Below, one piece after another: positions 18,579 through 26,929 of a DNA stretch of 35,289 nucleotides (its first letter is position 1; every line of letters starts with the position of its first letter). The notes beneath the pieces are model-generated. The model ran no database searches. It had not been told where the DNA came from and worked only from the letters and a program-made list of their open reading frames with translations. Source of the stretch: Stenotrophomonas acidaminiphila (GTDB taxonomy: Bacteria > Pseudomonadota > Gammaproteobacteria > Xanthomonadales > Xanthomonadaceae); contig NZ_LDJO01000074.1 in assembly GCF_001431595.1 (NCBI RefSeq), positions 1-35,289 of the forward strand, in the 5' to 3' direction. The translations under genes and the position numbers were made by a program.

Positions 18579-18602
18579 AGTCCAAACCATCCACCCGGTC
18601 AA
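18574..18602 (-). promoter_or_regulatory. Candidate sigma-70 promoter of the his operon
   Basis: On the minus strand TTGACC (18602-18597, five of six to consensus) is followed after 17 bases by TAATGT (18579-18574). Transcription would begin in the middle of the palindrome at about 18567, giving a leader of about 20 bases. The -10 match is modest. Confidence 0.45.
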
Positions 18603-18630
18603 ACGGGCGCGGCGCCGGCTTCCGGGCATG

Positions 18631-18655
18631 AAAAAGGCCCCGCGATGCGGGGCCT
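18631..18655 (-). terminator. Rho-independent terminator of hisS
   Basis: On the minus strand GGCCCCGC-ATC-GCGGGGCC is an eight-base-pair perfect GC stem with a three-base loop, followed at once by TTTTT (18635-18631). It lies 25 bases after the hisS stop and just before the his promoter, so it insulates the his operon from hisS transcription. Confidence 0.9.
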
Positions 18656-18679
18656 CGGGTCCGGACGCGGCGCGGGCGC

Positions 18680-20086
18680 TCAGCGCGCCATGGCGCGGGC
18701 CTGTTCCAGTTCCACCTGCAGGGTGGATGCCAGCTCGTCGCGGGCGACTTCGAACTGCTGCTCGCGCAACAGGTCCTTGACCGCGACCACGCCGCGCGCC
18801 AGCTCGTCGTCGCCGGCCAGTACCACGAAGCGGATGCCGGCCTTGGCCGCGTACTGGAACTGCTTGCCGATCTTCTTCGGCTCCATCTGCACTTCGGTGT
18901 TGATGCCGCCGGCACGCAGGCGGCGGGCGATGTCCAGCGACTGCGGCATCGCCGCCTCGTCCATCAGCGCCACCATGGCCTGCACGCTGCTCCCGGCGAT
19001 GCCCTCGATCAGGCCGGCCTCGCGCAGCTGCCAGAAAAGACGGGTCAGGCCGATGGAAATGCCCACGCCCGGCAGCCGGCTCTTGGTGTAGTGGCTGGCC
19101 AGGTCCTCGTAGCGCCCGCCGGAACAGATCGAACCGATCTGCGGGTGGTCCAGCAGGGTGGTCTCGTAGACGGTACCGGTGTAGTAGTCCAGCCCGCGGG
19201 CGATGGAGAAATTCAGGCAATAGGCGCTTTCCGGCACCCCCAGCGCCTTGACCAGTTCCAGCACCTCGCGCAGCTCGGCGGCGCCGGCACGCAGCGATTC
19301 GCTGGCGGCGGCACCGGCATCGGCCAGCACCGCGTCGATCCTGGCCAGCGCGTCGGCATGCGACTGCGAGCGCACCTCGACGAAGGCCAGGATGCGCTCC
19401 ACGGCGGCGGCAGGCAGGCCGAAATCCGCGCCGACCAGGGTCTCGCGCACGTAGTCGGCACCGCGCTTGTCGAGCTTGTCGACCTCGCGCAGCACCAATG
19501 CCTGCAGCTGCGGATCGGACACGCCCTGGGCCTCGAAGAAGCCGCGCATCAGCTTGCGGTTGTTCAGCTGTACCGCGAAGCTGCCGATGCGCAGTTCCGA
19601 GAACACCGCGTGGATCACCGCCAGCACCTCGGCGTCGTAGCGGATGCTCAGCGCATCCTTGCCGATCACGTCCACGTCGCACTGGTAGAACTCGCGGAAA
19701 CGGCCGCGCTGGGCGCGCTCGCCGCGGTACACCCGCTGCATCTGGTAGCGGCGGAACGGGAAGGTCAGCTCGTGCTCGTGCTCGGCCACGTAGCGCGCCA
19801 GCGGCACGGTCAGGTCGAAGCGCAGCGCCATCTCCGGCAGCCCCTTCTCGGCGGACCCGGCGGCATTGGCCAGGGCCCCGGTGGACTGCACGAAATAGAC
19901 CTGGCGCTCGGTCTCGCCGCCGGACTTGGTCAGCAGGACGTCGGACAGCTCGAACACCGGGGTCTCCACCGGCAGGAACCCGAAGCGCTCGTAGTTGCGG
20001 CGGATGACGTCCAGCATGCGCTGGAACGCAATCTGCTCGCGCGGCAGCAATTCCATGATGCCGGGCGGGGTACGGGGCTTGATCAC
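18680..20086 (-). CDS. hisS: Histidyl-tRNA synthetase
   Basis: A 468-residue class II aminoacyl-tRNA synthetase. Motif 2 reads [23 protein letters not shown] (ATP and acceptor contact), the histidine-specific [10 protein letters not shown] follows, then GGRYEDL and motif 3 [13 protein letters not shown], and a C-terminal anticodon-binding domain from about 380 with EEDGGK-like strands. The start is GTG at 20086, because CAGGAG lies eight bases before it; the open frame continues upstream to 20197 without a ribosome site. It is divergent from the FNR-like gene (109 bases) and shares the histidine neighbourhood but has its own terminator. Confidence 0.96.
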   Translation of the reverse strand: MIKPRTPPGIMELLPREQIAFQRMLDVIRRNYERFGFLPVETPVFELSDVLLTKSGGETERQVYFVQSTGALANAAGSAEKGLPEMALRFDLTVPLARYVAEHEHELTFPFRRYQMQRVYRGERAQRGRFREFYQCDVDVIGKDALSIRYDAEVLAVIHAVFSELRIGSFAVQLNNRKLMRGFFEAQGVSDPQLQALVLREVDKLDKRGADYVRETLVGADFGLPAAAVERILAFVEVRSQSHADALARIDAVLADAGAAASESLRAGAAELREVLELVKALGVPESAYCLNFSIARGLDYYTGTVYETTLLDHPQIGSICSGGRYEDLASHYTKSRLPGVGISIGLTRLFWQLREAGLIEGIAGSSVQAMVALMDEAAMPQSLDIARRLRAGGINTEVQMEPKKIGKQFQYAAKAGIRFVVLAGDDELARGVVAVKDLLREQQFEVARDELASTLQVELEQARAMAR

Positions 20087-20126
20087 GGGCGAAACTCCTG
20101 CAAACAGTGGGGATGAGCGGACGCCA

Positions 20127-20132
20127 ATTCTA
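20127..20132 (-). promoter_or_regulatory. Possible -10 element for hisS
   Basis: TAGAAT on the minus strand matches the sigma-70 -10 consensus at five of six positions, about 40 bases before the hisS GTG. No good -35 stands 16-18 bases upstream. On the other strand TATCAT (20164-20169) is an equally isolated -10 candidate for the FNR-like gene. Confidence 0.3.
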
Positions 20133-20195
20133 GCGCCACCCCGCCCACGCCGACCGCATGAAGTATCATGGGCGCACTCCCCCCGCCGCGACGCC

Positions 20196-20954
20196 ATGAC
20201 CCGGTCCGTTCCCGGTTCCGAGCCAAACTCCGTACCGCCCCCCGTTTCCGAAGGAAGCGGCGCCCGCGAGTGCCTGCACTGTTCGGTGCGTCACCTGTCG
20301 GTGTGCTCGGCGCTGTCCTGCGACGAGGTGCGGGCGCTGGAACAGATCACCCTGTCCATGCCGGTGCCGATGGGCGCCACGCTGGCGCGCAGCGGCGAGC
20401 CCCGCGCGCACGTTTTCACGGTCACCGAAGGCGCGCTGCGGCTGGTCCGCACGCTGGCCGACGGCCGCCGCCAGGTCAACGGTTTCGTGCTGCCCGGCGA
20501 CTACGTGGGCCTGAGCGGCAGCGACCTGCACCGCTACGATATCGAGGCCATCGCCGACAGCCGGGTGTGCCGGGTGGCGACCTCGCAGATGCGCGACCTG
20601 CGCCAGCGCTATCCGCACCTGGAGCGCAAGCTGCTGCAACGCGCCTGCCAGGAACTGGATGCCGCCCAGGACAACGCCATGGCGCTGGCCCGGCTGCAGC
20701 CGCCGGAACGGCTGGCCGATTTCCTGCTGCGCCTGGCCGCGCGCGAGGCGATGCTGGGCCAGGTCGGCAACCGCGTGGCGCTGCCGATGGGCCGTGGCGA
20801 CATCGCCGACCACCTTGGCCTGACCATGGAAACGGTGAGCCGCACCTTCACCAAGCTGCGCCAGCAGGGGCTGATCGCCCTGCCGCACCTGAACGTGGTC
20901 GAGATCCTCGACTTCACCGGCCTGCAGCGGCTGGCCAACGACGACCTCGGCTGA
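20196..20954 (+). CDS. FNR-type (CRP/FNR family) oxygen-responsive transcription regulator
   Basis: A 252-residue CRP/FNR protein. The N-terminus has [18 protein letters not shown]26-x2-C29-x7-C37, plus the central C125 in SRVCRV, the four-cysteine set that binds an oxygen-labile [4Fe-4S] cluster in FNR. The spacing x7 is that of the FnrN/FnrP branch rather than E. coli FNR (x5). An effector beta-roll (about 50-135), long dimer helix and helix-turn-helix follow; [20 protein letters not shown] carries E212, S215 and R216 at positions that read TTGAT half-sites in FNR. It probably controls anaerobic or microaerobic metabolism. The ATG at 20196 is preferred; the frame extends upstream into the hisS leader. 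Confidence 0.92.
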   Translation: MTRSVPGSEPNSVPPPVSEGSGARECLHCSVRHLSVCSALSCDEVRALEQITLSMPVPMGATLARSGEPRAHVFTVTEGALRLVRTLADGRRQVNGFVLPGDYVGLSGSDLHRYDIEAIADSRVCRVATSQMRDLRQRYPHLERKLLQRACQELDAAQDNAMALARLQPPERLADFLLRLAAREAMLGQVGNRVALPMGRGDIADHLGLTMETVSRTFTKLRQQGLIALPHLNVVEILDFTGLQRLANDDLG

Positions 20955-21043
20955 GCCCCGGCCCGCGTTTGACGCCCCCCGCCCGGCCCTGCAAGCTGGG
21001 CGCGACCGCCGTGCCACCGCCGGCGGCTGACCCGGGAGGCCTC

Positions 21044-21490
21044 ATGTCGCGCCTGATCGCCACACTGCTCTCCATCGCCATCGGCATCGGTTTCATGCTG
21101 CTGGTCCTCTACGCCTGGCCGGCCATCGCCGCCTACAACGCGCTCCCCTCATGGCTGGCGCAGGCCGGGTTGTCCGGCACCGCCTGGTACGGCGCGCTGA
21201 CCCTGCAGGACTTCGCGATCAACCTGCTGCTCGCCCTGCCCGCGGCGTGGCTGCTGCGGCGGCTGGGCCGCGACCGGCTGCGCTTCCACTGCGCGCTGGC
21301 GACGCTCACCTTCGCCACCGCGTTCACGGTCGCGGCCGGCCTGCCGGTGTTCTCCGCCGGCGGCTTCATCGTTGCCGGCTGGCTGCTGATGCTGGCCGCA
21401 CTGCCGCTGGCGACCTGGCTGCTGGGCCTGCGCGGGCGCGGCAACCGGCACCAGCCCTCCGGCCCCCTGCCCAGGCCACGCGCGGCCTGA
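21044..21490 (+). CDS. Hypothetical four-helix membrane protein
   Basis: A 148-residue protein with four strong hydrophobic segments (about 5-29, 47-67, 78-98, 101-123) and a short basic tail. I do not recognise a family. GGGAGG at 21034-21039 stands well before the ATG, which supports the start. It follows the FNR-like gene by 89 bases on the same strand and converges with thrC. Function unknown. Confidence 0.75.
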   Translation: MSRLIATLLSIAIGIGFMLLVLYAWPAIAAYNALPSWLAQAGLSGTAWYGALTLQDFAINLLLALPAAWLLRRLGRDRLRFHCALATLTFATAFTVAAGLPVFSAGGFIVAGWLLMLAALPLATWLLGLRGRGNRHQPSGPLPRPRAA

Positions 21491-21498
21491 GTCCGCAG

Positions 21499-21529
21499 GC
21501 CGGTCTGGCGCCATTTTCGCCAGACCGGC
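21499..21529. terminator. Perfect 12-bp hairpin between convergent genes
   Basis: GCCGGTCTGGCG (21499-21510) and CGCCAGACCGGC (21518-21529) are exact complements over a seven-base loop CCATTTT. It lies eight bases after the membrane-protein stop and before the thrC stop on the other strand, so it probably ends transcription from one or both sides, although no T-run follows the stem. Confidence 0.6.
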
Positions 21530-21562
21530 GCGAACGCCCGCCGCTGCTGGCGCGGCGGACAC

Positions 21563-21608
21563 TTGTCCACAGGCTTTCCTCGGCACGCTCCACATCCGCT
21601 GTGGACAA
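21563..21608. promoter_or_regulatory. Two facing DnaA-box-like 9-mers
   Basis: TTGTCCACA at 21563-21571 (plus) and its exact reverse complement TGTGGACAA at 21600-21608, with one more symmetric base each, form an inverted repeat with a 26-base spacer. The 9-mer differs from the E. coli DnaA R box TTATCCACA at one position and equals the form favoured in GC-rich genomes. A third partial copy, TCCACA, is at 21589-21594. The pair sits in a 135-base non-coding gap between convergent genes. Confidence 0.5.
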
Positions 21609-21625
21609 CGCGGCGGGTGCCGGCG

Positions 21626-22924
21626 TCAGCGCAGCAGCGTGTCGCGCAGCGCGGCGTATTCCGGGGCGCAGGGCTCGGCATGGGCCGGGCGCCGCAGCAG
21701 CTCGGCCAGTGCCGGCGGCACCGGTACCTCGCAGCCGATCAGGGGCTCGACCACCGCCTCGAACTTGGCCGGATGCGCCGTTGCCACCACCGCCCAGTGC
21801 TCGTGCGCCGCGGCCTCGTCGCTGGCGCGCAGCTGCTCCAGCACCCGCACCGCGGTAGCGGTATGCGGGCACAGCACTTCGCCATGCCGCCGATGGCGCG
21901 CGGCGATGGTGTCGGCGATGGCCTCGTCATCGACCGCGCGCGCGACGAACTGGGCACGCAGCACGGCGTCGTCGCCGGCATACAGCCAGCGCAGCCGCTC
22001 GAAGTTGCTGGGTGCGCCGACGTCCATCGCATTGGCCAGGGTGGCCACGCTGGCACGGGCCTGGTACGGGCCGCCACCGAAGTAGTCCGGCAACACCCGG
22101 TTGGCATTGGTGGCCAGCACGATCCGGCCCAGCGGCACGCCCAGTGCGCGCGCCATGACCGCCGCCATCGCGTTGCCGAGGTTGCCGGTGGGAACCACGA
22201 CGTTGAGCAGTGCGTCCTGCGCGGCCTGGTGGGCCAGTGCCGCGTGCGCGTAGTAGGCCATCTGCGGCAGCAGGCGGCCGAGGCTGATGCTGTTGGCCGA
22301 ACTCAACGGCACCCGCGCCTGCAGGTCAGCGTCGTTCAATGCCTGCTTGACCATGGCCTGGCAATCGTCGAACGAGCCGGCCACGCGCAGCGTGCGGATG
22401 TTGCCGCCCAGGCAGCCCAGCTGGTGCGCCTGCCGCGGCGACACCCGCCCATCCGGGTACAGCACCACCACCTGCAGGCCGGGCTGGCCGTGGAATGCCG
22501 CGGCGACGGCCGCGCCGGTGTCGCCGGAGGTCGCGACCACGATGGTCAGCGGCCGCGCCTGGCCCGCCCGCAGCCGCGACAGGCTGGCGGCAAGGAAGCG
22601 CGCGCCGAAATCCTTGAACGCGGCCGTGGGGCCATGGAACAGCTCGAGCACGTGATCGTTGCGGGTGGCCAGGCGGCGCAATGGCACCGGGAAGTCGAAC
22701 GCCTCGGCACAGATCCGCGGCAGCTCCGGCTCCAGCCCGTCGCCGGCGAAGAATGGCTGCAGCAGCGTGGATGCGGTTTCGGCCAGCGAAGCGCCCGCCT
22801 GCAGGGTCCGGGGCGCCGGCATCTGCTGCGGCACGTAGAGACCGCCATCGGGCGCAAGGCCGGCGGCGATGGCCTGGCTGAGCGTGGCGGCAGGTGCGTT
22901 GTTGCGGGTGGAGATGAAGTGCAT
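21626..22924 (-). CDS. thrC: Threonine synthase
   Basis: A 432-residue PLP enzyme of the E. coli-like (longer) threonine synthase class, turning O-phosphohomoserine into threonine. The N-terminal MHFISTRNN with DGGLYVP is characteristic; the PLP lysine is K104 in HGPTAAFKDFGARF; TSGDTGAA and NSISLGRLLPQ are phosphate- and substrate-site motifs; VVPTGNLGNAMA is the PLP-phosphate loop. It is the last gene of thrABC, 43 bases after thrB, and converges on the membrane-protein gene. Confidence 0.97.
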   Translation of the reverse strand: MHFISTRNNAPAATLSQAIAAGLAPDGGLYVPQQMPAPRTLQAGASLAETASTLLQPFFAGDGLEPELPRICAEAFDFPVPLRRLATRNDHVLELFHGPTAAFKDFGARFLAASLSRLRAGQARPLTIVVATSGDTGAAVAAAFHGQPGLQVVVLYPDGRVSPRQAHQLGCLGGNIRTLRVAGSFDDCQAMVKQALNDADLQARVPLSSANSISLGRLLPQMAYYAHAALAHQAAQDALLNVVVPTGNLGNAMAAVMARALGVPLGRIVLATNANRVLPDYFGGGPYQARASVATLANAMDVGAPSNFERLRWLYAGDDAVLRAQFVARAVDDEAIADTIAARHRRHGEVLCPHTATAVRVLEQLRASDEAAAHEHWAVVATAHPAKFEAVVEPLIGCEVPVPPALAELLRRPAHAEPCAPEYAALRDTLLR

Positions 22925-22967
22925 TGGGAGAGGATTCCGTGAAAGCGCCCCGCGGGAGGGCTGGGGT

Positions 22968-23918
22968 TCAAAGCAGGCGCGCGCCCGGGCTGTCCAGCGG
23001 CGTCACCCAGCTCTGGCTGTCGAAGTCGGCAGCGGCGAAAGCGGCCCGCACCTCCGCTGCGGCGGCCTGCGCGGCTTCGGCGGTCTCGAACCATGCGAAC
23101 ACGCTGGGGCCGGCGCCGGAAATGCTCGCGCCCATGGCGCCGGCCGCCAGTGCCGCCTGCTGGGCGGCGGCGAAGCCGGCGATCAGCGGTGCGCGGCGCG
23201 GCTCGACCAGCACATCGCGCAGGCCCGCGCGGACCAGCCCGGCGTCGCCGGCATGGCAACCGGCCAGCACCAGCGCCAGGTTGGTGCTCTGCGCGACGAA
23301 TTCCCCGAGCGCATAGCTTCCCTGCAGCGCCGCGCGCGCGCGACGGGTTTCCAGCTGCGCATCCGGATGCACCAGCAGGCTGTGCCAGTTTGGCGGCACC
23401 GGCACCGGCACCAGCCGCTCCAGGGTGGACAGCACCAGTCCGCCCAGGAACATCGGCCCGAGGTTGTCGCCATGGCGGCTGCCACTGGCCACGGCCTCGC
23501 CGTCGAGCGCATGCAGGTACAGCTGGTCCCGGCCCAACGGCGCATCCAGCAGCGCATTGGCCGCGACCAGCGCGGCCACGCATGAGGCCGCCGAGCCGCC
23601 CATGCCGGAACTGAGCGGAATACCCTTGTCGATCTCGATCTCGAAGCCGAACGGCAGGGCCAATGCCTGCCTCAGTGCGATCAGCGCCGCGCCGGCGGTG
23701 TTGGCGGCCGCCTGCCTGGGCAGGTCCACGGCAGCGCCGCGGATCGCCGCGATGCGGACCTCCGGGGTGTCGATGCGGCGTACCGTCACCGTGTCGCCGA
23801 CACCGGCCACGGCATAGCCGAGCAGGTCGAATCCGACCGCCACGTTCGCCACCGAGGCCGGCGCGAAGGCGCGCGCCTGGTCCCGGCCGGCCACCGCCTG
23901 CGTTGCTTGCCCGCTCAC
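22968..23918 (-). CDS. thrB: Homoserine kinase
   Basis: A 316-residue GHMP kinase phosphorylating homoserine. Motif 1 [19 protein letters not shown] is at about 19-37; the ATP-binding GHMP loop is [14 protein letters not shown] at 99-112; motif 3 [15 protein letters not shown] lies near the C-terminus. The GTG start overlaps the thrA stop by four bases (GTGA), giving translational coupling. The length matches the family (E. coli 310). Confidence 0.97.
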   Translation of the reverse strand: MSGQATQAVAGRDQARAFAPASVANVAVGFDLLGYAVAGVGDTVTVRRIDTPEVRIAAIRGAAVDLPRQAAANTAGAALIALRQALALPFGFEIEIDKGIPLSSGMGGSAASCVAALVAANALLDAPLGRDQLYLHALDGEAVASGSRHGDNLGPMFLGGLVLSTLERLVPVPVPPNWHSLLVHPDAQLETRRARAALQGSYALGEFVAQSTNLALVLAGCHAGDAGLVRAGLRDVLVEPRRAPLIAGFAAAQQAALAAGAMGASISGAGPSVFAWFETAEAAQAAAAEVRAAFAAADFDSQSWVTPLDSPGARLL

Positions 23919-26419
23919 AGTCGCGCTCCCTCCCCCGCAGCCACCCGCAGCACGTCGGCGAACACCCCGGCGGCCGTCACTTCCGGGCCGGCGCCCGGCC
24001 CCTGCACCACCAGCGGATTGTCGCAGTAGCGGCGGGTGCAGAACTGCACCACGTTGTCGGTCAGGCGCAGGTTGGCGAAGGCATGGTCAGCGGGCAGCTC
24101 GACCAGGCCGACCGTGGGCCGCTGCCCCGGCTCGAAGCGCGCGACATAGCGCAGCACGTTGCCGCGCCCGCGGGCGTCGGCCAGGCGCTGGCCGAAGCCG
24201 GCATCGACCTCGTGCAGGCGGGCCATGAAGTCCTCCACCCCGCCCTGCTGCAGTTCCGCGGGCACCAGGCCTTCCACCGCCACGTCCTCCAGGCTGAGCG
24301 CGTGCCCGGCCTCGCGCGCCAGGATCACCAGCTTGCGCGCCACGTCCACCCCGGACAGGTCGTCGCGCGGATCCGGCTCGGTGTAGCCCATCGCCCGCGC
24401 CTGCGCGACCAGCTGCGAGAACGGCACGCTGCCGTCGTACTTGTTGAACAGCCAGGCCAGCGTGCCGGAGAAAATGCCGGCGATCGCGGTGACCTCGTCG
24501 CCGGTATCGACCAGGTCGCGCAGGGTGGTGATGACCGGCAACCCGGCCCCTACCGTCGCCTCGTAACGGAAGCGCGCGCCGGTGGCGGCGGCCGCCTCGC
24601 GGATCGCCTGGTAGCGCGCCAGCGGCCCGGAACCGGCCTGTTTGTTGGGCGTGACCACGTGGATGCCGGCGGCGAGCCAGCCGGCATAGCGGTCGGCCAC
24701 GTCCGCGCTGCCGCTGCAGTCGATGACCAGGGCGTGCGGCAGGCGCGCGGACAGCAGGTGCTCGGTGAAACGGTCCAGGTCGGCCGGCTCGGCGCCGGCC
24801 TCGAACGCGGCCTTCCAGTCGCCCTGCACGCCCCGCGCATCCAGCAGCATGCGGTTGCGCGACAACACCGCGCGCAGGCGCAGGTCCAGCTTCGCCCGCG
24901 CCAGCAACTGCGGCTGGGCCAGATTCAGCTGCTCCAGCAGCGCGGCGCCGACGTTGCCCGGCCCGATCACCCCGACCGAGAAGGTCTGCGGCGACAGCCA
25001 GAACCCGGCATGCGCGGCACGCAGCGCCTTGGTCGCGTCGCGGGCGTCGATGGCCACGGAAATGTTGCGCTCCGACGACCCCTGCGCGATGGCCAGGATA
25101 TTGACCTGCGCCCGCCCCAGGGCCTCGAACAGGCGCGCGGCCACGCCCGGCTGGCCGGCCATGCCATCGCCGACCGCGGCCAGCACGCTCACGTCCCCGG
25201 TCAGCTGCACGCGCTGCACCTGGCCGACGGCCAGTTCATGCGAGAACGCCTGCACCAGCGCATCGCGCGCGCGCGCCGCTTCGGCCTGGCGCACCACGCA
25301 GCAGATCGAGTGCTCGGACGAGCCCTGCGAGATCATCACCACCGACACATGCGCGTTGCGCAGCGCCGCGAACACGCGTTCGGCGGTACCCGGCACGCCG
25401 ATCAGGCCGGTGCCCTCGACGTTCAGCACCGCCAGGCCGGGGCTGAGCGTCAGCCCCTTGATCGGCCCCCTGCCGGCACTGACCGCGGTGATGCGGGTAC
25501 CCGGATGCTCGGGGTGGAAGGTGTTGCGGATGATGATCGGCAGGCCGCGCTCGATCGCCGGGGACATGGTCTGCGGGTGCACCACCTTGGCCCCGAAATA
25601 GGCCAGTTCGCAGGCTTCGTCGTAGCTCAGGGCTTCCAGTTGCACGGCCTCGGGCACCACCCGCGGATCGGCCGAGAGCACCCCGTCCACATCGGTCCAG
25701 ATGTGCAGTTCGTCGGCGGCGAACAGCGCGGCGAAGATCGCGCCGGAGAAATCGCTGCCGTTGCGGCCAAGCGTGGTGATGTTGCCCTTGCGGTCGCGGG
25801 CGACGAAGCCGGTCACCACCAGCCGCCGCGCCGGGTGCGCGTCGCGCCACAGCGCCAGCTTGGCGGCACTGGCCTTCCAGTCCACGTCGACGCCGAGTTC
25901 GCCATGGTCGACCACCAGCACCTCGCGCGCGTCGAGCACGTCGGCGTCTTCGCCCAGCGCCTGCAGGTGATGGCCGAGCAGGTGCGCCGAGAACACCTCG
26001 CCCAGGCCCTGCACCCGGTCCAGCACCTCCTGCGGCAGCTCGCCGATCACCGCCAACGCGGCGAGGATCTCGCGCAGGCGATTGAAGCGCGCATCCAGCC
26101 ACTCGATGCTCGGCCCGGCGTTCTCGGCCAGCAGCGCCACCGCCGCCGCGCGATGGCGGGCACGCAACTCATGCCAGCGTTCGTCCCAGCCCGGGTCGGC
26201 GGCGGCCGCCAGCCGCGCCAGGTCGATCAATGCGTCGGTCACCCCCTTCATCGCCGACACCACGGTGACCTGCAGGTCCTCGTCGCGTGCCAGCAGCAGC
26301 CGCGCCACGTGGCGATAGCGGTCGGCGTCGGCCACCGAGGTGCCACCGAACTTGTGGACCACGCGGCGGACGACGGCATCCGTGGCGGGAGCGAGGGAGG
26401 GAGCGGCAACTGGCGACAT
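23915..26419 (-). CDS. thrA: Bifunctional aspartate kinase / homoserine dehydrogenase I
   Basis: An 834-residue fusion controlling entry into the aspartate family. The kinase domain begins [11 protein letters not shown] (lysine 23) and contains [10 protein letters not shown] and the WTDVDGV nucleotide region; two ACT domains follow (about 310-460; TVSAGR...[20 protein letters not shown]), the sites of feedback by threonine in homologues. The C-terminal homoserine dehydrogenase opens with [15 protein letters not shown] (NAD(P) loop) and includes [25 protein letters not shown] and [15 protein letters not shown]. The ATG at 26419 has GAGG eight bases upstream; a GTG at 26449 in the same frame is less likely, as it falls inside the attenuator hairpin. 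Confidence 0.96.
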   Translation of the reverse strand: MSPVAAPSLAPATDAVVRRVVHKFGGTSVADADRYRHVARLLLARDEDLQVTVVSAMKGVTDALIDLARLAAAADPGWDERWHELRARHRAAAVALLAENAGPSIEWLDARFNRLREILAALAVIGELPQEVLDRVQGLGEVFSAHLLGHHLQALGEDADVLDAREVLVVDHGELGVDVDWKASAAKLALWRDAHPARRLVVTGFVARDRKGNITTLGRNGSDFSGAIFAALFAADELHIWTDVDGVLSADPRVVPEAVQLEALSYDEACELAYFGAKVVHPQTMSPAIERGLPIIIRNTFHPEHPGTRITAVSAGRGPIKGLTLSPGLAVLNVEGTGLIGVPGTAERVFAALRNAHVSVVMISQGSSEHSICCVVRQAEAARARDALVQAFSHELAVGQVQRVQLTGDVSVLAAVGDGMAGQPGVAARLFEALGRAQVNILAIAQGSSERNISVAIDARDATKALRAAHAGFWLSPQTFSVGVIGPGNVGAALLEQLNLAQPQLLARAKLDLRLRAVLSRNRMLLDARGVQGDWKAAFEAGAEPADLDRFTEHLLSARLPHALVIDCSGSADVADRYAGWLAAGIHVVTPNKQAGSGPLARYQAIREAAAATGARFRYEATVGAGLPVITTLRDLVDTGDEVTAIAGIFSGTLAWLFNKYDGSVPFSQLVAQARAMGYTEPDPRDDLSGVDVARKLVILAREAGHALSLEDVAVEGLVPAELQQGGVEDFMARLHEVDAGFGQRLADARGRGNVLRYVARFEPGQRPTVGLVELPADHAFANLRLTDNVVQFCTRRYCDNPLVVQGPGAGPEVTAAGVFADVLRVAAGEGARL

Positions 26420-26438
26420 CGGATGAACCTCGGCTGGA

Positions 26439-26493
26439 GGCCCCGACACGCATCAGGATGGGATCCCCCGCATCCTGATCCGGGTGCGGGGCC
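26439..26493 (-). promoter_or_regulatory. Large leader hairpin, putative thr attenuator structure
   Basis: Inner arms 26452-26460 and 26471-26479 (CATCCTGAT/ATCAGGATG) are perfectly complementary over nine pairs with a ten-base GC-rich loop. Outer arms 26439-26445 and 26487-26493 (GGCCCCG/CGGGGCC) add seven pairs, and CAC/GTG three more after a bulge. It ends 19 bases before the thrA ATG and leaves its GAGG free. No T-run follows on the minus strand, so it departs from a standard intrinsic terminator. GGTGCGG just after the leader Thr codons (plus 26526-26532) can pair with CCGCACC in the hairpin (plus 26483-26489), a possible antiterminator. Confidence 0.6.
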
Positions 26494-26507
26494 GTGGTTT
26501 TCGGAAA

Positions 26508-26642
26508 TTACGCGAAGACGACGGGCCGCACCGGGCGAGTGGTGACGGTAATGGTGGTGGTAATGGACAGGCCGCCGCGGTCGCCCGGCCGCGCGCCTGC
26601 GGGCGGCGGGTCGATGGCGAAGAGGGGCGACGGCATGTGCAT
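26508..26642 (-). CDS. thrL: thr operon leader peptide
   Basis: A short open frame of 44 codons (42 if the second ATG at 26636 is used) ending 88 bases before thrA. Its centre reads I-T-T-T-I-T-V-T-T from nine consecutive codons at 26564-26538 (ATT ACC ACC ACC ATT ACC GTC ACC ACT), closely like the Thr/Ile run of E. coli ThrL. The ORF is followed by the strong hairpin, as expected for ribosome-mediated attenuation responding to charged tRNA-Thr and tRNA-Ile. No Shine-Dalgarno sequence is seen before either ATG, so the start is uncertain; the Thr/Ile run itself is unmistakable. Confidence 0.8.
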   Translation of the reverse strand: MHMPSPLFAIDPPPAGARPGDRGGLSITTTITVTTRPVRPVVFA

Positions 26643-26929
26643 GTGGTCAAGAGGACAACACGGGTGAATGCGCTGTCAAGTGCTGCGACGCAAAAGACCA
26701 CTTGCGGCCATCGTCGGCGAACACGCACTTATCGGTTGCAAATGTCATCAACGCCGATCATCGGCCATCTACACCGCAAGCATCGACAAAAGTCCGGTTC
26801 GAACGCGGCAATGGTGCGCCGGGACCCGCCACCCTGCGGCGGCACATGCCCACCGCGCCGACATGCCCGACCTGCAGGTTCCATCCGGATCTGCGCGGAA
26901 CACGCGCATCCGCCCGGGTCGTGGCGCCG
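26643..26929. promoter_or_regulatory. Non-coding region upstream of the thr leader with a -35-like TTGACA
   Basis: These 287 bases between the exporter gene's stop and thrL hold no convincing gene. On the minus strand TTGACA at 26679-26674 is a perfect -35 hexamer placed about 32 bases before the first leader ATG, but no good -10 follows at 16-18 bases. This is the expected place of the thr promoter. The A+T content is higher here than in the flanking genes. Confidence 0.35.

Noticed and set aside
18548..18630. A possible his leader peptide with attenuation before the his operon
   Set aside because: There is no run of His codons in any frame on the minus strand between the hisS terminator and the regulator gene; the only structure present is the operator-like palindrome.
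23663..26545. A very long open frame on the plus strand (about 960 codons) antisense to thrA and thrB
   Set aside because: The translation is rich in Arg, His, Gln and Gly without any domain, and the opposite strand encodes two unmistakable enzymes with correct overlaps. Long antisense frames are expected at about 70 % G+C. The same applies to 2089-4032 (+), 3895-5325 (-), 13417-15447 (+) and 29007-30707 (-).
26796..26804. GGTTCGAAC resembling a tRNA T-loop, upstream of the thr leader
   Set aside because: No acceptor, D or anticodon stem can be folded around it on either strand, so it is not a tRNA or a clear tRNA remnant.
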